A stretch of 64,000 bases of DNA from Candidatus Flexifilum affinis (GCA_016713325.1 JADJPJ010000095.1:62001-126000); one strand, 5' to 3'; counted from the first letter of the stretch, positions 43,895 through 54,735 are shown. Translations and numbers: made by a program. The notes: generated by a model from the letters alone, not told the origin.

Positions 43895-45977
43895 GCACGC
43901 GATCCTTGCTGCGCACGCTGGCTTCTCTCGCCCTCATCTTCCTCGCCTATCTGGGGATCGCCATCCTGTTCACCATGCCGCTGGCTGCCAACCTGAGCGG
44001 GCAGGTGGTCGGGCAAATGCCGGCGGGGTCCCCTGCTGCGGCGCGCCAGGTCGCGGCGCTGGAAACGGCCCTGCGCGTCGGGCCGGCGGTCTTCAACGTG
44101 TATGTGCTGGTCACGCTGGCGCTGAACGGTACGGCGGTGTTCGCGCTGGTGGGGAGGGTGGTTACTCCTCGGCCCACGCACAGAGAACCTCAGTCCGGGC
44201 AAGCGCGCTCGCATATCCCCGCTTCTGCGGAGGAGGATTCAGGGGGCGACAATAGAGTTCGGCCCACTGTAGCTGTCCGCAACCAGTCCCCCCTCTCCCC
44301 GTTTGTGTGGGAGAGGAGGTCAGGGGGTGAAGGGCCGGGAGAGAGCCGTTTCGGGAGCGCAATCTCCTTCCTCGCCGGGCTGATCTTCATGCTCTTCCCG
44401 CCATTCCTGACCCGGCTGGGCAACAGCGACGCCGGCGCGCTGGTTCAGTGGCCAACGGTCCTGTTCGTCATGGCGCTGCTGGCGCTGCGAAACCCCGGCC
44501 CGTGGTGGCGGATCGTCCTCGCCACCCTGCTGCTGCCCGCCTGCGACCTGGGCGATCCGTGGCAGATCGCCTACGCCGCCGCGCCGCTGGCCGCCGTCTT
44601 CGTGATCGCCTGGGCCGTCCGCGGCGAGTGGCAGGCGGTGCGCCGCGCGGCGGTCGCCCTCGTCCTGGGCGGCATGCTTCTCGTAGGGACAAGGCTTGCC
44701 TTGTCCGCACTGCTCCGCCTTGTCCACGATGCCCGCTGCCCCCGTCGAGGAAAGCCTGCCGCTGGTGTCTTCGCTTCTGCCGCCGGCCCTGGCCGAGGCG
44801 GTGACCGCCGAGATGACCCCCGCCGATCCGGTCTTTGTCGAGACCACTGCCTATCTCGGCATCGCCGCCGGGCTGCTGGCGCTGCTGGGCGTCCTGCGGA
44901 TGCGCGCCGCGCGGATCTGGTTGGCCGCCGCGGCGCTGACCTTCCTGCTCGGGCTGGGACCGGTGCTGCGCCTGACGGACACGCCGATTACCTTCCGCAT
45001 CGACGGCACGGCCAGCGCCGTCACCCTGCCGCTGGCCTGGGTAATCGGGCCGGCAGACGGGGAATTGGGCCTCATTCCGGGGCGATTCGCCTTCGGTATG
45101 GGATTGGCGGTGGCGGTGATGGCCGGCTATGGCGCGGCGGTGGTTCTGGGGATGGTGAATGGACGCGACGCTGCGAACGGACGCGCTGTAGCGCGTCCCT
45201 ACGGATGGCTTGTGACTGGACTGCTGGCTGCGGCGGCGGTGGTGGAGATGCGTGGTCTTTATCCGACGCTGGTGACTTCGTTGGGCACGCCGCCGCAGAT
45301 CGCCGTGCTGCTCGGGGAAGCGGAGTCCAGTGGGAAGCGCGGCGCAGTGCTGCACCTTCCGGTTGGCTCGCTGGAGGTCGTCCACGACGCCCTCATCCTG
45401 CAGACCGCCCACGGTCGCCCGCTCATCAACGGAACGATCGCGCCCACGGCATCAGAACGGGCGAGGATGGCGATCCTGGTCGAGACGCTCGACCCGGCGC
45501 TGCTGGGTCGCAGCCGGTGTAGACTGGGTCATCCTCCACCATGACCAGGATACCGACGGCATAGTCCAGGCGCGCGCCCGCGTTAACCTCGGCCAAGCGA
45601 TCTATCAAGATGAGCGCTACACCATCTTCACCGTCCCGGCTGTGGAAAATCCGCCGTTCACCGCCCTGCCGCCGGCGATCGAGTCTTTTGCGGATTCCAT
45701 CGTCATTCCGGTTTACACGCCGACCACCACCGGCGCGCTGCTCTCGGCTTCCCTGGCTGCCGACGGCCGCGACGTAGTCGTGCGCCTGGACGATCAGCCC
45801 GAACCGGTCGCCCGCTGGTCGATCAACGGCGCGGCCGACGCCTCGGTCTTTGTCGGGCTGGAGGCGGGCTTCCATCTGCTCACGCTGACCCTCGACCCGC
45901 CCTGCGTCATCTCGCCCGATCCGACGCTGGTCTGCCGGCAGGTGAGCGTGGCACGGTTGTCACTGGAGAAGGGTTAG
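43891..45977 (+). CDS. Polytopic membrane protein, GT-C/YfhO-like, copy 2 (two frameshifts, repeat insertions)
   Basis: Starts at ATG 43891, coupled to copy 1. Alignment with copy 1 shows the same layout, ending DPTLVCRQVSVARLSLEKG. Two shifts interrupt it: one near 44690-44730, exactly where a GTAGGGACAAGGC palindrome is inserted, and one near 45507 (between LDPALL and AAGVDWVILHHDQ). Removing one base at each gives 695 codons. Residues about 90-150 have no counterpart in copy 1 and include a GTGAGGGG-family repeat (44288-44336), while 45162-45206 is a second family-2 repeat read in frame. It may be a decaying paralogue, or functional with errors in the sequence. Confidence 0.65.
44288..44336. 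repeat. GTGAGGGG-family repeat inside a reading frame
   Basis: CCCCCTCTCCCC / GGGAGAGGAGG stem, then CAGGGGGTGA. It is nearly the same as the right-hand unit inside the kinase gene (14409-14454), and is likewise read through without a stop. Confidence 0.75.
44690..44715. repeat. GTAGGGAC-family palindrome at a frameshift
   Basis: GTAGGGACAAGG-CTTG-CCTTGTCC, inserted between the GGMLL end of one frame and the continuing frame of the membrane protein. Confidence 0.65.
45162..45206. repeat. GTAGGGACGC-family palindrome read in frame
   Basis: GGACGCGACGCTGCGAACGG then ACGCGCTGTAGCGCGTCCCTAC. Translated as NGRAVARPY within the membrane protein; absent from the paralogue. Confidence 0.7.
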
Positions 45978-47023
45978 CGGCCGAACGCGTCATCGAAGAA
46001 CGCGATCATCCGCGTGCGGTACTCGTCGGGAACAGCCCACAATCCGCCGACATGGCCGGCATTCTCGATCACCCACAGCGCGCCATTTTCGCCCAGGGAC
46101 AGTTCATAGGCCCGGTTGAACTGCGCCTCGTAGGGGTGCAGACCGCCGGCGACCAGCATCAGCGGACGCGGCGCCACCTGCGGGATCAGCGTCTTGAAGG
46201 CGGGTACCGGCGTACCCAGGTACAGCTCGCCGAGCCAGAAAGCCTGCCGGTTGATAAAGACAATTAAGCTCTCGCCGATATCTCTGGGAGCCGGCAAGTC
46301 GTCCGCGCCACCAATCCCCAACCCATCCGACCAGATCGCCTTCAGGCCTGGTGTGTCCGGCGCGGCCATGATCAGAATGTGCGCTCCCAGCGACAGCCCC
46401 ACGCCGCCGATCCGCTCACCGTCGACCTCCGGCCGCGCCGCCAGCCAGGCAAGGATCAGTTCGATGTCGCGCTGGTCATACAGGCCGATCGACTGGCGAT
46501 CGCCGGTGCTCTCGCCGGACGCCCGCTGGTCGTAAACAAGTACGCCATAGCCGGCCGCGTGCAGCACCTGTGCGTGCGACAGTGCTGCCGTGCGGTCACT
46601 CCGGCTGCCGTGCAGCACCATGACGACCGGGCCAGGGTTTTCGGCCGGCGGAGTATACCAGCCCGCCAGCGTCTCGCCGTCGGCGACCGGAATAGCCACC
46701 GCTTCGACCCGATCGCCAAGACCGCTGTTTTCGACACAGCAGACTGTGTAGGACATCGGGGTGGTCTGCACGTAGACGAGGATAAAGGGGCCGATAAAGG
46801 CGATGATCACCACCATCTCGATCAGCGCCGCCAGAGTCACCCGGCGGCGGTAGAGCCACCCGCCGATCGCGCCCAGGCCAAACTCGACCAGCAGGCCGAT
46901 CCCCAGCCCGATGCCCGCGCCGATCGGGATCCAACGTCCGGGATCGAAAACGTAGTAGCCGATGACGGCGAACAGAATCAACCAGATCAATGCATTGACG
47001 AATGGAAAGATCAGGCGTTTCAT
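45974..47023 (-). CDS. Membrane-anchored alpha/beta hydrolase
   Basis: 349 residues from ATG 47023, with GGAGG six bases upstream. Three hydrophobic segments at the N-terminus (about 5-25, 32-55 and 68-88) anchor a hydrolase domain. That domain shows VVMVLHGSRSDRTAA (oxyanion region), YDQRASGEST, and the nucleophile elbow GVGLSLGAH with the Ser near residue 200. A late His in NAGHVGG fits the catalytic triad, with an Asp candidate in between. Substrate unknown; likely an esterase or peptidase acting at the membrane. Its stop overlaps by four bases the convergent membrane-protein gene. Confidence 0.88.
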   Translation of the reverse strand: MKRLIFPFVNALIWLILFAVIGYYVFDPGRWIPIGAGIGLGIGLLVEFGLGAIGGWLYRRRVTLAALIEMVVIIAFIGPFILVYVQTTPMSYTVCCVENSGLGDRVEAVAIPVADGETLAGWYTPPAENPGPVVMVLHGSRSDRTAALSHAQVLHAAGYGVLVYDQRASGESTGDRQSIGLYDQRDIELILAWLAARPEVDGERIGGVGLSLGAHILIMAAPDTPGLKAIWSDGLGIGGADDLPAPRDIGESLIVFINRQAFWLGELYLGTPVPAFKTLIPQVAPRPLMLVAGGLHPYEAQFNRAYELSLGENGALWVIENAGHVGGLWAVPDEYRTRMIAFFDDAFGR

Positions 47024-47231
47024 GGGGCTCCTCCAAGCGTTGGCTGCGATGGCCGCGAAGACCTGTAGACTAACGAAGAGTCGTGCATGGGTTTCCCCCA
47101 CTTCTTCGGATATGCTGCGCCGCCGCCAATGGTTACCCTTTCCTCTGGTATGGGCAAAGAAGCGAGTGGGCGTCGAACCCGTCCTCCTCATTTCTCGTGG
47201 CTCGTTTCTCATCCCTTCCCGGAGGCCATCG

Positions 47232-47642
47232 ATGCGACTCATCACTGCAACAATCGTCGGGATTCTTCTGCTGATCGGGCTGGCCGGCTGCGACATGAAC
47301 AGCCGCCAGTGCAGCAAGACCACCATCGGACTGTCGATCACCATGGACTGCGAGGGGCGCTACGACACCCTCTCCAGCGAGCAGACGGCGCGCTTCGAGA
47401 TCGAGGACATTGTCGGCATGACAGTGGACGCGCGGATCACCATCACCGTGGAGCGCGGGCGAGTGCGCGCCTCGTTCGAAAGCTGGGATGGTCAGACGAT
47501 CGCCGGCGAGGCCGCTCCTGGTGTACCGCTCACCCTGACCGGGGAGGCCCGCCTCCAGTTCATCGACGAGATGCGCCTGACGCTTCAGCCGCTGGACGGG
47601 GAGGTGACGGGTCTGCGCTATCAGGCGCACTTCGAGAAATAG
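47232..47642 (+). CDS. Small lipoprotein
   Basis: 136 residues from ATG 47232, with GGAGG at 47221-47225. Hydrophobic start and lipobox IGLAGC predict a lipid-anchored protein; after processing, about 115 residues remain, beta-strand rich (ARFEIEDIVGMTVDARITIT, LTLQPLDGEVTGLRY). I do not recognise a family. Its last 117 bases recur at 50873-50989 with about 88 percent identity, after the large beta-helix gene that follows. Confidence 0.75.
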   Translation: MRLITATIVGILLLIGLAGCDMNSRQCSKTTIGLSITMDCEGRYDTLSSEQTARFEIEDIVGMTVDARITITVERGRVRASFESWDGQTIAGEAAPGVPLTLTGEARLQFIDEMRLTLQPLDGEVTGLRYQAHFEK

Positions 47643-47749
47643 GGGCAAGCCTGACCCCGCCGGCCCCTCAGCCCGCGGGCGCGGAGGTGACTTCTCCCGT
47701 TATAGGGTTCTGTGATAATATCGACGGGATCTCAGTCAAGGATAATCAC

Positions 47750-50700
47750 ATGGCGCACCAGGTTCGCGCACGGCGCATCGGGCTGATTCCGCGCAGCGTG
47801 AGGGGTTGGCTTGTGGGGGTGGTCGCCCTGCTGATCGGCGTAGTGCCGGCGCAGGCGGCAGTCTTCAACCCCGGCTGCGCGGCGGGTATTGGCGATACCG
47901 CGGCGCTGGCAGCGGCGGTCACATCCGCCGGGAGCAACGGGCAGGCCGATACGATCACGCTGGTGGCGGGCTGTACATACACCCTGACAGCGACTCTGGT
48001 CGTCAATGCCGACGGCGGCAACCCCTTGACCCTCAATGGCAGTGGTGCGACCCTCAGCGGCAGTTCCGCCAGAGCCATCTTCAACATTTTTGGAGCAAGC
48101 AGCGTCACGCTGAACAATACAATCCTGGCCAACGGTTTTGGGGGTTCAGGCGGCAGCATCTACAACGAGGGCACGCTGACTATCCATGACAGTGTGATCA
48201 CGGGAAACAGCGCCACGGTGTTTGGTGGTGGCATCTACAATGCTGGCACACTCGTGGTCAACGACAGCACGTTTACCAACAATGCGGCTTCGGGCACAGC
48301 GCTTGGCGGCGCGATTTACAACGCGGCCAACAAATCGCTGGCGATTAATCGCAGCACGTTTACGGACAACACGGCGTTTCAGGGCGCGGCAATTCATAAT
48401 GCAGCCGGGACTCTGACCGTCGATACCAGCGCCTTCGTCCATAACATCGCCGCTGAGCTCGGCGGCGGCATCCGCAGCGCAGGCAGCAGCGGCAATACGA
48501 CCGTTCGTTCCAGCCTGTTCACCAACAATCAGGCATCCAATGGCGGTGCTTACTACAATTCGGTCGGTTACGTCACCATCGAAAACTCGACTTTCAGCGG
48601 CAATCAGGCGAATAACGGCGGTGGGCTGTATATCCTGAGCGGTATCATCAGCCTGACGAGCAGCACAATTGCGGCGAATTCAGCGACAAGCAACGGCGGC
48701 GGCATTTACGTGAACGCTCAAACGGTCAGCATGGCGAATGTGCTGGTCGCTGCCAACAGCGCGCCGACAAATCCCGATGCAAGCGGCGCGATCGTCTCAA
48801 ACGGCTACAACCTGATCGGCAACAGCAGCGGGACGACTGGACTGGTTGCCAGTGACCTCACCGGAGCCGCCGCCACGCCCCTCAACCTCGGCGCTCTAGC
48901 CGACAACGGCGGACCCACCAGGACGATGGCACTGCTCCCCGGCAGCGTCGCCATCGATCAGGGCAATCCCTCCTCTCAGAACATTGGTTTTGACCAGCGT
49001 ATGGTCGGTTACGCGCGGGTCACTAATAACCGGATAGATATTGGCGCGTTCGAGGCACAGCCGGCCTGTCCGAGCTTCCCTGCGTCGATAGCCAATGGCG
49101 ACAGCGCAGCGCTGATCGCCGCCGTCAACTGCGCGAACCGCACTCCCGGCAGCGAGGTGATCAACCTCGCTGCCAACGGCGGCTATGCCCTGACCAGCCT
49201 GAACTACTCTACGGTCTACGCGCTGCAATTTGGGGGATCGTTCAACGGGCTTCCCTATGTGAACGACACCAGCGTGAGCGGCGCGCTGACGATCAACGGC
49301 AATGGCGCGACCCTCGTCCGCAACGCAGCCGTGCCGGTTTTCCGCATCATAGAAGTCGCCAGCGGTGGAAACCTGACACTGAACAACCTGACCCTTTCCA
49401 ATGGTTCGAACAATTACGGCGCAGGCATCTACAATTCCGGTACGCTCGCGGTCAACACCACCCTTATTTCAGGGAACAGCGGCATTCACGGCGGAGGCAT
49501 CTACAACCTGGGGGCGCTGACAGCAAGCGGAAGCAGTTTCATCAACAACGTAACGTACAGCCCGACCATTTCGTTCTCCTATGGGGCGCTATCGTCAACT
49601 GGTCGGGCGGCACGGCGACGATCAGCCTGTCAACATTTTCCGACAATGACACGTCGGCTTATGGCGGAGCCATTTACAATGGTGGGTCAATGACGATCAA
49701 CACCAGCACCTTCGACCACAACAACGCGCTCGGGGTCAGCGATGTTCCGGGCGGCGGCGGCTGGGGTGGCGGAGTTGCCAATGACGGCGTTCTCACGTTG
49801 AGTCAGAGCACGTTCGTCGGCAATACCGCCAAAGGCAATGGTGCCGGCCTTTATAACACCGGAACGCTGACCGTCAGCAACAGCACCTTCAACAACAATG
49901 GCAGCATCAATGGCAGCGTCAGCTTTGGCTTTGGCGGGGGACTTTACAACTCTGGCAGCGCCACGCTCAGCAGCACGACAATGTTCGGCAATCTGGCGAG
50001 CAACTCCGGTGGCGGCATCAAAGGCGATGTGACCCTCGCGAACACCCTTGTTGCGGGTAATAGCTCGGTCAACACAGGCTCAGATGACATTTCCGGAGCG
50101 GTGACATCACAAGGGTATAACCTCGTCGGCAACAGCACGGGCGCAACCGGACTCGGCGCGACCGACTTGAAGGACGCGGCGGCGATACCGCTGACGCTCG
50201 GTCCGCTGGCCAACAACGGGGGACCGACCCAGACCATAGCCCTGATCACGGGCAGCACCGCCATCAATGGCGGGGACCCGGCTTATGGAGGGCTCCCGGC
50301 CTATGACCAGCGCGGTGTGGGCTTTCCACGGGTGCGCGGGGGGCGTATCGACATCGGGGCCTATGAGGCGCCGCTTGGCAACACTCTCGACATTCAATTG
50401 ACCCTGCAAGGGCGTCCAGCCGCGCCGAACGACGCCTATGTCGTGACAGTGCATGTCACGCTCAGCCCGGCTGCTGGCGGGTCGCCGGTCGTCAGCGGCG
50501 ATTACGCGTCGGACACGAGCGGGCATGTCGTGATCGCCGACGTGCCGACGGGAGATTTCAGCCTCACGGTCAAAGGGACGCGCACGCTGGCGACCACACA
50601 GTCGGTGACGCTGGTCACCGGTTCGAACAGCGTCGTGACGCCGGCGCTCAAAGAAGGCGATGCGGACGGCTCGAATGGCGTGACGATTGCCGATTTCTCG

Positions 50701-50838
50701 ATTTTGGCGGAGAGCTTCGGTTTGTCAGATGGCCAGATAGGATTCGACGCGCGCGCCGACTTCAACGGAGATGAGCAGGTGACGATTGCCGACTTCTCGC
50801 TCCTGGCGACAAGCTTCGGGCAGCAGGGGGCGCCTTAA
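47750..50838 (+). CDS. Giant beta-helix protein with dockerin-like tail (one frameshift)
   Basis: ATG 47750 begins a signal peptide (WLVGVVALLIGVVPAQAA). Two beta-helix modules follow, with rungs such as GGGIYNAGTLVVNDSTFTNN and an end-of-module signature NGYNLIGNSSG ... DNGGPTRTMALLPGS. This is the choice-of-anchor type seen in polymorphic outer-surface proteins. At the GGGG run 49583-49586 one G appears missing; restoring it links the frame to the one continuing NWSGGTATISLSTFSDND. The merged protein is 1029 residues. The tail is a diverged copy of the shared module: a beta-sandwich-like domain, then DADGSNGVTIADFSIL and ADFNGDEQVTIADFSLL, ending GAP. Confidence 0.8.
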
Positions 50839-50872
50839 GCCATTGCAGACTCATGCGTCGCGGATTGCGCCG

Positions 50873-50989
50873 CCGCTCACCTTGACCGGCGAGGCACAGC
50901 TCCAGTTCACCGACGAGATGCGCCTGACGCTCCAGCCGCTCGACGGGGAGGTGGCCGGCCTGCGCTATCAGGCGCATTTCGAGAGTTAG
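50873..50989 (+). pseudogene. 3' fragment of a lipoprotein gene
   Basis: Encodes only the last 38 residues of a paralogue of the lipoprotein at 47232 (LTLTGEAQLQFTDEMRLTLQ ... YQAHFES, then TAG). By my alignment 103 of 117 bases match. No start codon or upstream part is present. With 51069-51162 it accounts for most of the 352-base gap. Confidence 0.8.
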
Positions 50990-51068
50990 CGTCTGGATGA
51001 CACATCCGGCATATCATCCCACCGGATTGTTGTGACGCGCACCGGCGCATCCGTTTGTCGGTCATCTC

Positions 51069-51162
51069 GGACGCCACGAATGGCGTCCCTACGACTTCCG
51101 ATTGCTGTAGGGACGCCATTCGTGCCGGCCGTTTCGGCGGACGCGCCGTTGCGCGTCCCTAC
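51069..51162. repeat. Three tandem GTAGGGACGC-family palindromes
   Basis: GGACGCCACGAATGGCGTCC-CTAC, then GTAGGGACGCCATTCGTGCC, then GGACGCGCCGTTGCGCGTCC-CTAC. It lies downstream of both the lipoprotein fragment and the convergent secreted-protein gene. Confidence 0.75.
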
Positions 51163-51190
51163 ATTTGGCGTGATTTACCGGATGCAGCAC

Positions 51191-52835
51191 TTAGCTCAGC
51201 ACCGTCACCGCGCCTTCGCCGACGCCGACCAGCGCGTAGGCAAAGGTCATGCCATCGACATTCACCACCCCGGCGTAGATCACCTTGGCGACGCTCACCG
51301 GCGATCCGGTCGCGGCGTCGTAGCCCATGCCGGCCGTGGTCGCCGTGAAGCCATAGCCGGTCTCAATGTCGGCGATCTGCGCGAAGGACAGTCCGGTCAG
51401 CTTAGGATAGACGCGCGTCACAAGCTGAAGCGCGGCGCTGGCATCGGCCGGCATGGCTTCGCCGGTCAGCAGGCCGTAGGCACCCGCCGAGGCGCTGGAG
51501 AGCTGGACGCTCAAAGTATCGCCATTGACCGCGCAGGCGGCCGCGTTGACCGTGCAGTCGCCGACCATGACCGCGCCGCCGCCGCCCAGCCACAATCCCC
51601 AGTAGGAGGCGGCCATGGCGCCGTTCAGATTCTGCACGTAGGCCTGCATTTCCGCCGGCAAATAGGCCATCACCTGCTGGAAATCGCCGGTGTAAGGCCC
51701 CTGCATACAGCGGCTCGACCGTCGCGCCGAGCTGTTCTCTGGCGAAACGGACCAGCGCTTCGTACGCCTCCGCCGAAGGGGCCGGCGCCGCTTCAACCGG
51801 GTACGCGCCATTGATGGTCACATCGCCAATGTTGACGGTGGTCACGGGCGCGCTGCTGGCGTCGCCAGTGTAGGTATACGTGCCGGTGGCCGCGTCATAG
51901 GCGTAGGCATAGCAGTCCCACGGATAGAGCGCACAGTAGGCCAGGAACTTGTCGTAGGCCGTCAGATAGCTGGTGGCCGCCTGGGCGGTGTAGTTCACGG
52001 CTTCGATGTACGTCTGAAGCAGATAGTCGGCCGAGGCGGCCATCGTGTCGTAATAGGTCTGCGCGTTGTAGTCGATGGCGGCGTAAGTGTCAGCCCAGAG
52101 CTGATCGTAGGCCGCGCTGGCCATGTCGACCGCGCTGGCCACCGCCGCCTGCGCCGACTCGACGTCCACCGTCCCCTGAAGCGCGCCTAACTCGCTCTCC
52201 AGCGCGTCGAGGAAGGCGTTCTGGCCCATCTGCTCGAAGCCGCTGAAGCCGGACTCCGCCACCAGGCTCTCCAGCGGCAGCGACTCGCCGCCGCGCCCGC
52301 CGAATCGCCCCTGAAGCCCATCCCCTTCACCGCTGAACGGCGCAAATCCCCCGCTGAAGGCGCTGGTATCGAGGGGTGGACGCTCGCCGTTGCGCCCGCC
52401 GAGACGCCCTTGCAAGCCCGAGTCCTGGCCACCAGCCTCCGACCCTGACAGGGTGAAGCGATTAACCGCATGCTCGCTCAGGCTGCCAGCGATCTGCGCG
52501 GGATCGATCTGTCCACCGTCGGGAAGCTTTACGCCACCGTCCGCCCGCTGGATGCTGCCATCCGGGAACTGGACACTGCCATCCGGGAGCGAGACGCCGG
52601 TCGGCATCTGCATGTTGACCTGAGGTGCGCTGCTTGGGGAAGGCCTGTTGATCGGTGGGGTTTGACCGCCCGCCTGGAGCGCCGCGCCCGACATGCCGGG
52701 ACCGCCAGAAGCGCCGCCGGACAGGCTGGGTGCGGGAACGGACATTCCACCGAACTGCCCCTGCGCCGAAATGCTCAGCGGGAGGGCCAGCGCGCCGAGG
52801 ATTATGAGAAAAGCGAAGTTGCGACGCAGCGTCAT
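51191..52835 (-). CDS. Unknown secreted protein with PDG repeats (one frameshift)
   Basis: ATG 52835 with AAGGCAG upstream starts a signal peptide (FAFLIILGALALPLSISAQ). The N-terminal third is Gly/Pro/Ser-rich, with SLPDGSVQFPDGSIQRADGG repeats and two copies of GLQGR(L/F)GGR. Residues about 230-340 are rich in Ala and Tyr (AAYDQLWADTYAAIDYNAQT). At the CCCC run 51698-51701 (GGGG in coding sense) one base is extra; removing it joins AGPYTGDFQQVMAYL and the rest, giving 547 residues ending AVTVLS. The C-terminal part looks like a small beta-rich domain. No family recognised. Tyr/Ala/Gly content suggests an extracellular matrix or fibre protein, which is a guess. Confidence 0.7.
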
Positions 52836-53024
52836 AGGAATCTGCCTTTCGTGGAGTGCTGCGATACCTGCGTATAGCCCAATAGTACGCCTCCTGATTA
52901 TCGAAGATCGTTGGGAATGTAAAATAAGATCGCTTGTTCTCGATGTGAACCGCGTTCTGGCCTTCTCCGCCCCCACGCCGAACGGCGCGGCGCAACTCCG
53001 TTCATAGACATGAGGAGAAAGACA

Positions 53025-53450
53025 ATGGCCGTGATCCGGGCTCAGGTGAGAAACAGCCAGGGTCTCCACGACGTGGTATTGAAAACCGACGACGTTGAGC
53101 ACGCCATCATTGTGCCCCCAAAATCGAGCGGTTATGGCTCCAGCGCCAACGGCGGCGAGCTGCTGTTTCTGGCGCTTGCGACCTGTTACTGCAACGACCT
53201 CTACCGCGAAGCCGCGAAACGCAATATCGCCGTGCAAAGCGTGCTGGTCGAGGTGATCGGCGAATTCGACGATGCGCCGGGGAGCGCCGCGCGCAACATC
53301 CAATACCGGGCGGCGGTGCAGGCGCAGGCATCCGACGAGGAAATCCGCGACCTGATGCGCTATACCGACACGGTGGCAGAAGTCCAGAACACGCTGCGCG
53401 CCGGGACGAAGGTGACGCTGGTCGAGGCGCGGACGCACGCGGTGACGTAG
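53025..53450 (+). CDS. OsmC-family protein
   Basis: 141 residues from ATG 53025, with GAGGAGAAA five bases upstream; ATG 53010 is an alternative. The OsmC fold pattern is visible: SSGYGSSANGGELLFLALATCYCNDLYREA, containing Cys54 and Cys56, and the following strand VLVEVIGEFDD. OsmC/Ohr proteins reduce peroxides using two Cys placed about 60 residues apart; I see no distal second Cys here, so peroxidase activity is doubtful. Single gene, divergent from the secreted-protein gene. Confidence 0.88.
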   Translation: MAVIRAQVRNSQGLHDVVLKTDDVEHAIIVPPKSSGYGSSANGGELLFLALATCYCNDLYREAAKRNIAVQSVLVEVIGEFDDAPGSAARNIQYRAAVQAQASDEEIRDLMRYTDTVAEVQNTLRAGTKVTLVEARTHAVT

Positions 53451-53478
53451 CAGTGCTGAGGGATGAGAAATGAGCGGG

Positions 53479-53520
53479 AGACGGGGGGGCAGGGGGTGAG
53501 AGTCTCCCTCTCCCCCAGAT
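53479..53520. repeat. Half-element of the GTGAGGGG family
   Basis: AGACGGGGGGGCAGGGGGTGAGAG then CTCCCTCTCCCCC. Lies between the OsmC gene and the end of the AlkZ-like gene. Confidence 0.55.
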
Positions 53521-53601
53521 GCGGTAGAAATGAATGTGTCGTGGAGAGCGTGGGTGGGGCGGACGTCCCGCTGGATGTCCCACCGGGAGCGCTGAGGGCG
53601 A

Positions 53602-54687
53602 TCAGAGCACCACGGCCGGCAGCTCGTGGAAGGCGGCGTAGCGAGCCGCCGCCGCGGCTGTCAGATCGATCTGTGCGGCGCCGGGCGGCTCGAAAAACTG
53701 AGGCGCGATCTCCACGGCCTTCTTTTTGACTGTTCGCTTCCAGGTGCCGACGATCTGCCCGTCACGGACGATCATCGGGAAGAAGACGCCGTTCCCGCCA
53801 GGGACCACTTTCGCCGCGTGCGCCGGGTCGAGCATGGCGCTGCGGTCGGTGTAGCCGAGCAGGATTTCGTCGAAGCCGGCCAGCAGGAAGATGCCTGAAG
53901 CGGCGGCGGGCGGCGACTCCGGCGCATCGGCAGCCAGCAAGTAGAGTTTCCCAGCCAGAGTCTCGCTGGCCAGCCCGTCCTTCGCGCCCTCCAGGCCGAG
54001 GCGCGCCTCGGTCAGGGTCAGGCCGGTCCACCAGGCGAAATCCTGAACGGTCGCCGGGCCGTGGCTGGTGAAATAACGCCGCGCCAGTTCGACCAGCGAC
54101 TCCTTGCGCGTCAGCCGCCGCGGGTTGGGCGCCCAGTCGTCGAGCAGCACAAACGTCTGCTGTTTGCCCTCGTTCGGCCCGATGCAGATCAGCCGCTCAT
54201 GGGCGGCGTGCCACAGGATGTGATAGCCGCGCTGGCCGTCGGTGCGGATGCCGGCCTCTTCCAGCAGCGTCATCATGGCCGGCCGTGCCAGCCGCTTGCC
54301 TCCAGCCAGCGCCTTGTGGAACAGATCCGCGCTGCGCGCCAGGGTGGCATCGTCCAGTTCAAGCTCTTCGGGACGCCGGCGGTTGCGCGCCTGCGTCCGC
54401 TCGGCGGAGAGGGCGACCATCCAGCCGGCATCTTCCGGCGCGACGAAGTGGATCGTGCCGCGCATCGGCCAGGTGCGCAGAATTTTCCCCTCGGCGATGG
54501 CCGCTTCTACGCCGCGCAGGGTCGCCGAGGGCATCCGCGCACCGATGGCCCACAGCGACTGGTGGTAATCCTGCGCCTGCATCGCACCCATCCAGCGGAC
54601 CACCGCGTCGGCGCTGTCGAAGGCGGGCGGGGCGATTCCCTGCCGGCCCAGCCGCCGCCGGGCGATGTCGTGCGAGTCGCTAGTCAT
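53602..54687 (-). CDS. AlkZ/YcaQ-like winged-helix (HTH_42) DNA-binding protein
   Basis: 361 residues. It matches the HTH_42 family: VVRWMGAMQAQDYHQSLWAI near the N-terminus, RTWPMRGTIHFVAPED, and FDEILLGYTDRSAML towards the end. In characterised AlkZ glycosylases a Gln-x-Gln motif in this N-terminal position acts on alkylated or crosslinked bases; here Gln37-Ala-Gln39 is present. This supports a DNA glycosylase role in alkylation or interstrand-crosslink repair, by family inference. Length is usual. Single gene on the minus strand, divergent from nothing obvious, followed by a repeat element upstream of its start. Confidence 0.85.
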   Translation of the reverse strand: MTSDSHDIARRRLGRQGIAPPAFDSADAVVRWMGAMQAQDYHQSLWAIGARMPSATLRGVEAAIAEGKILRTWPMRGTIHFVAPEDAGWMVALSAERTQARNRRRPEELELDDATLARSADLFHKALAGGKRLARPAMMTLLEEAGIRTDGQRGYHILWHAAHERLICIGPNEGKQQTFVLLDDWAPNPRRLTRKESLVELARRYFTSHGPATVQDFAWWTGLTLTEARLGLEGAKDGLASETLAGKLYLLAADAPESPPAAASGIFLLAGFDEILLGYTDRSAMLDPAHAAKVVPGGNGVFFPMIVRDGQIVGTWKRTVKKKAVEIAPQFFEPPGAAQIDLTAAAAARYAAFHELPAVVL

Positions 54688-54735
54688 GGCGTCTCCTTGA
54701 ACAGAACCATTGTAGCGATTTTTCGGAGGTGGAGA

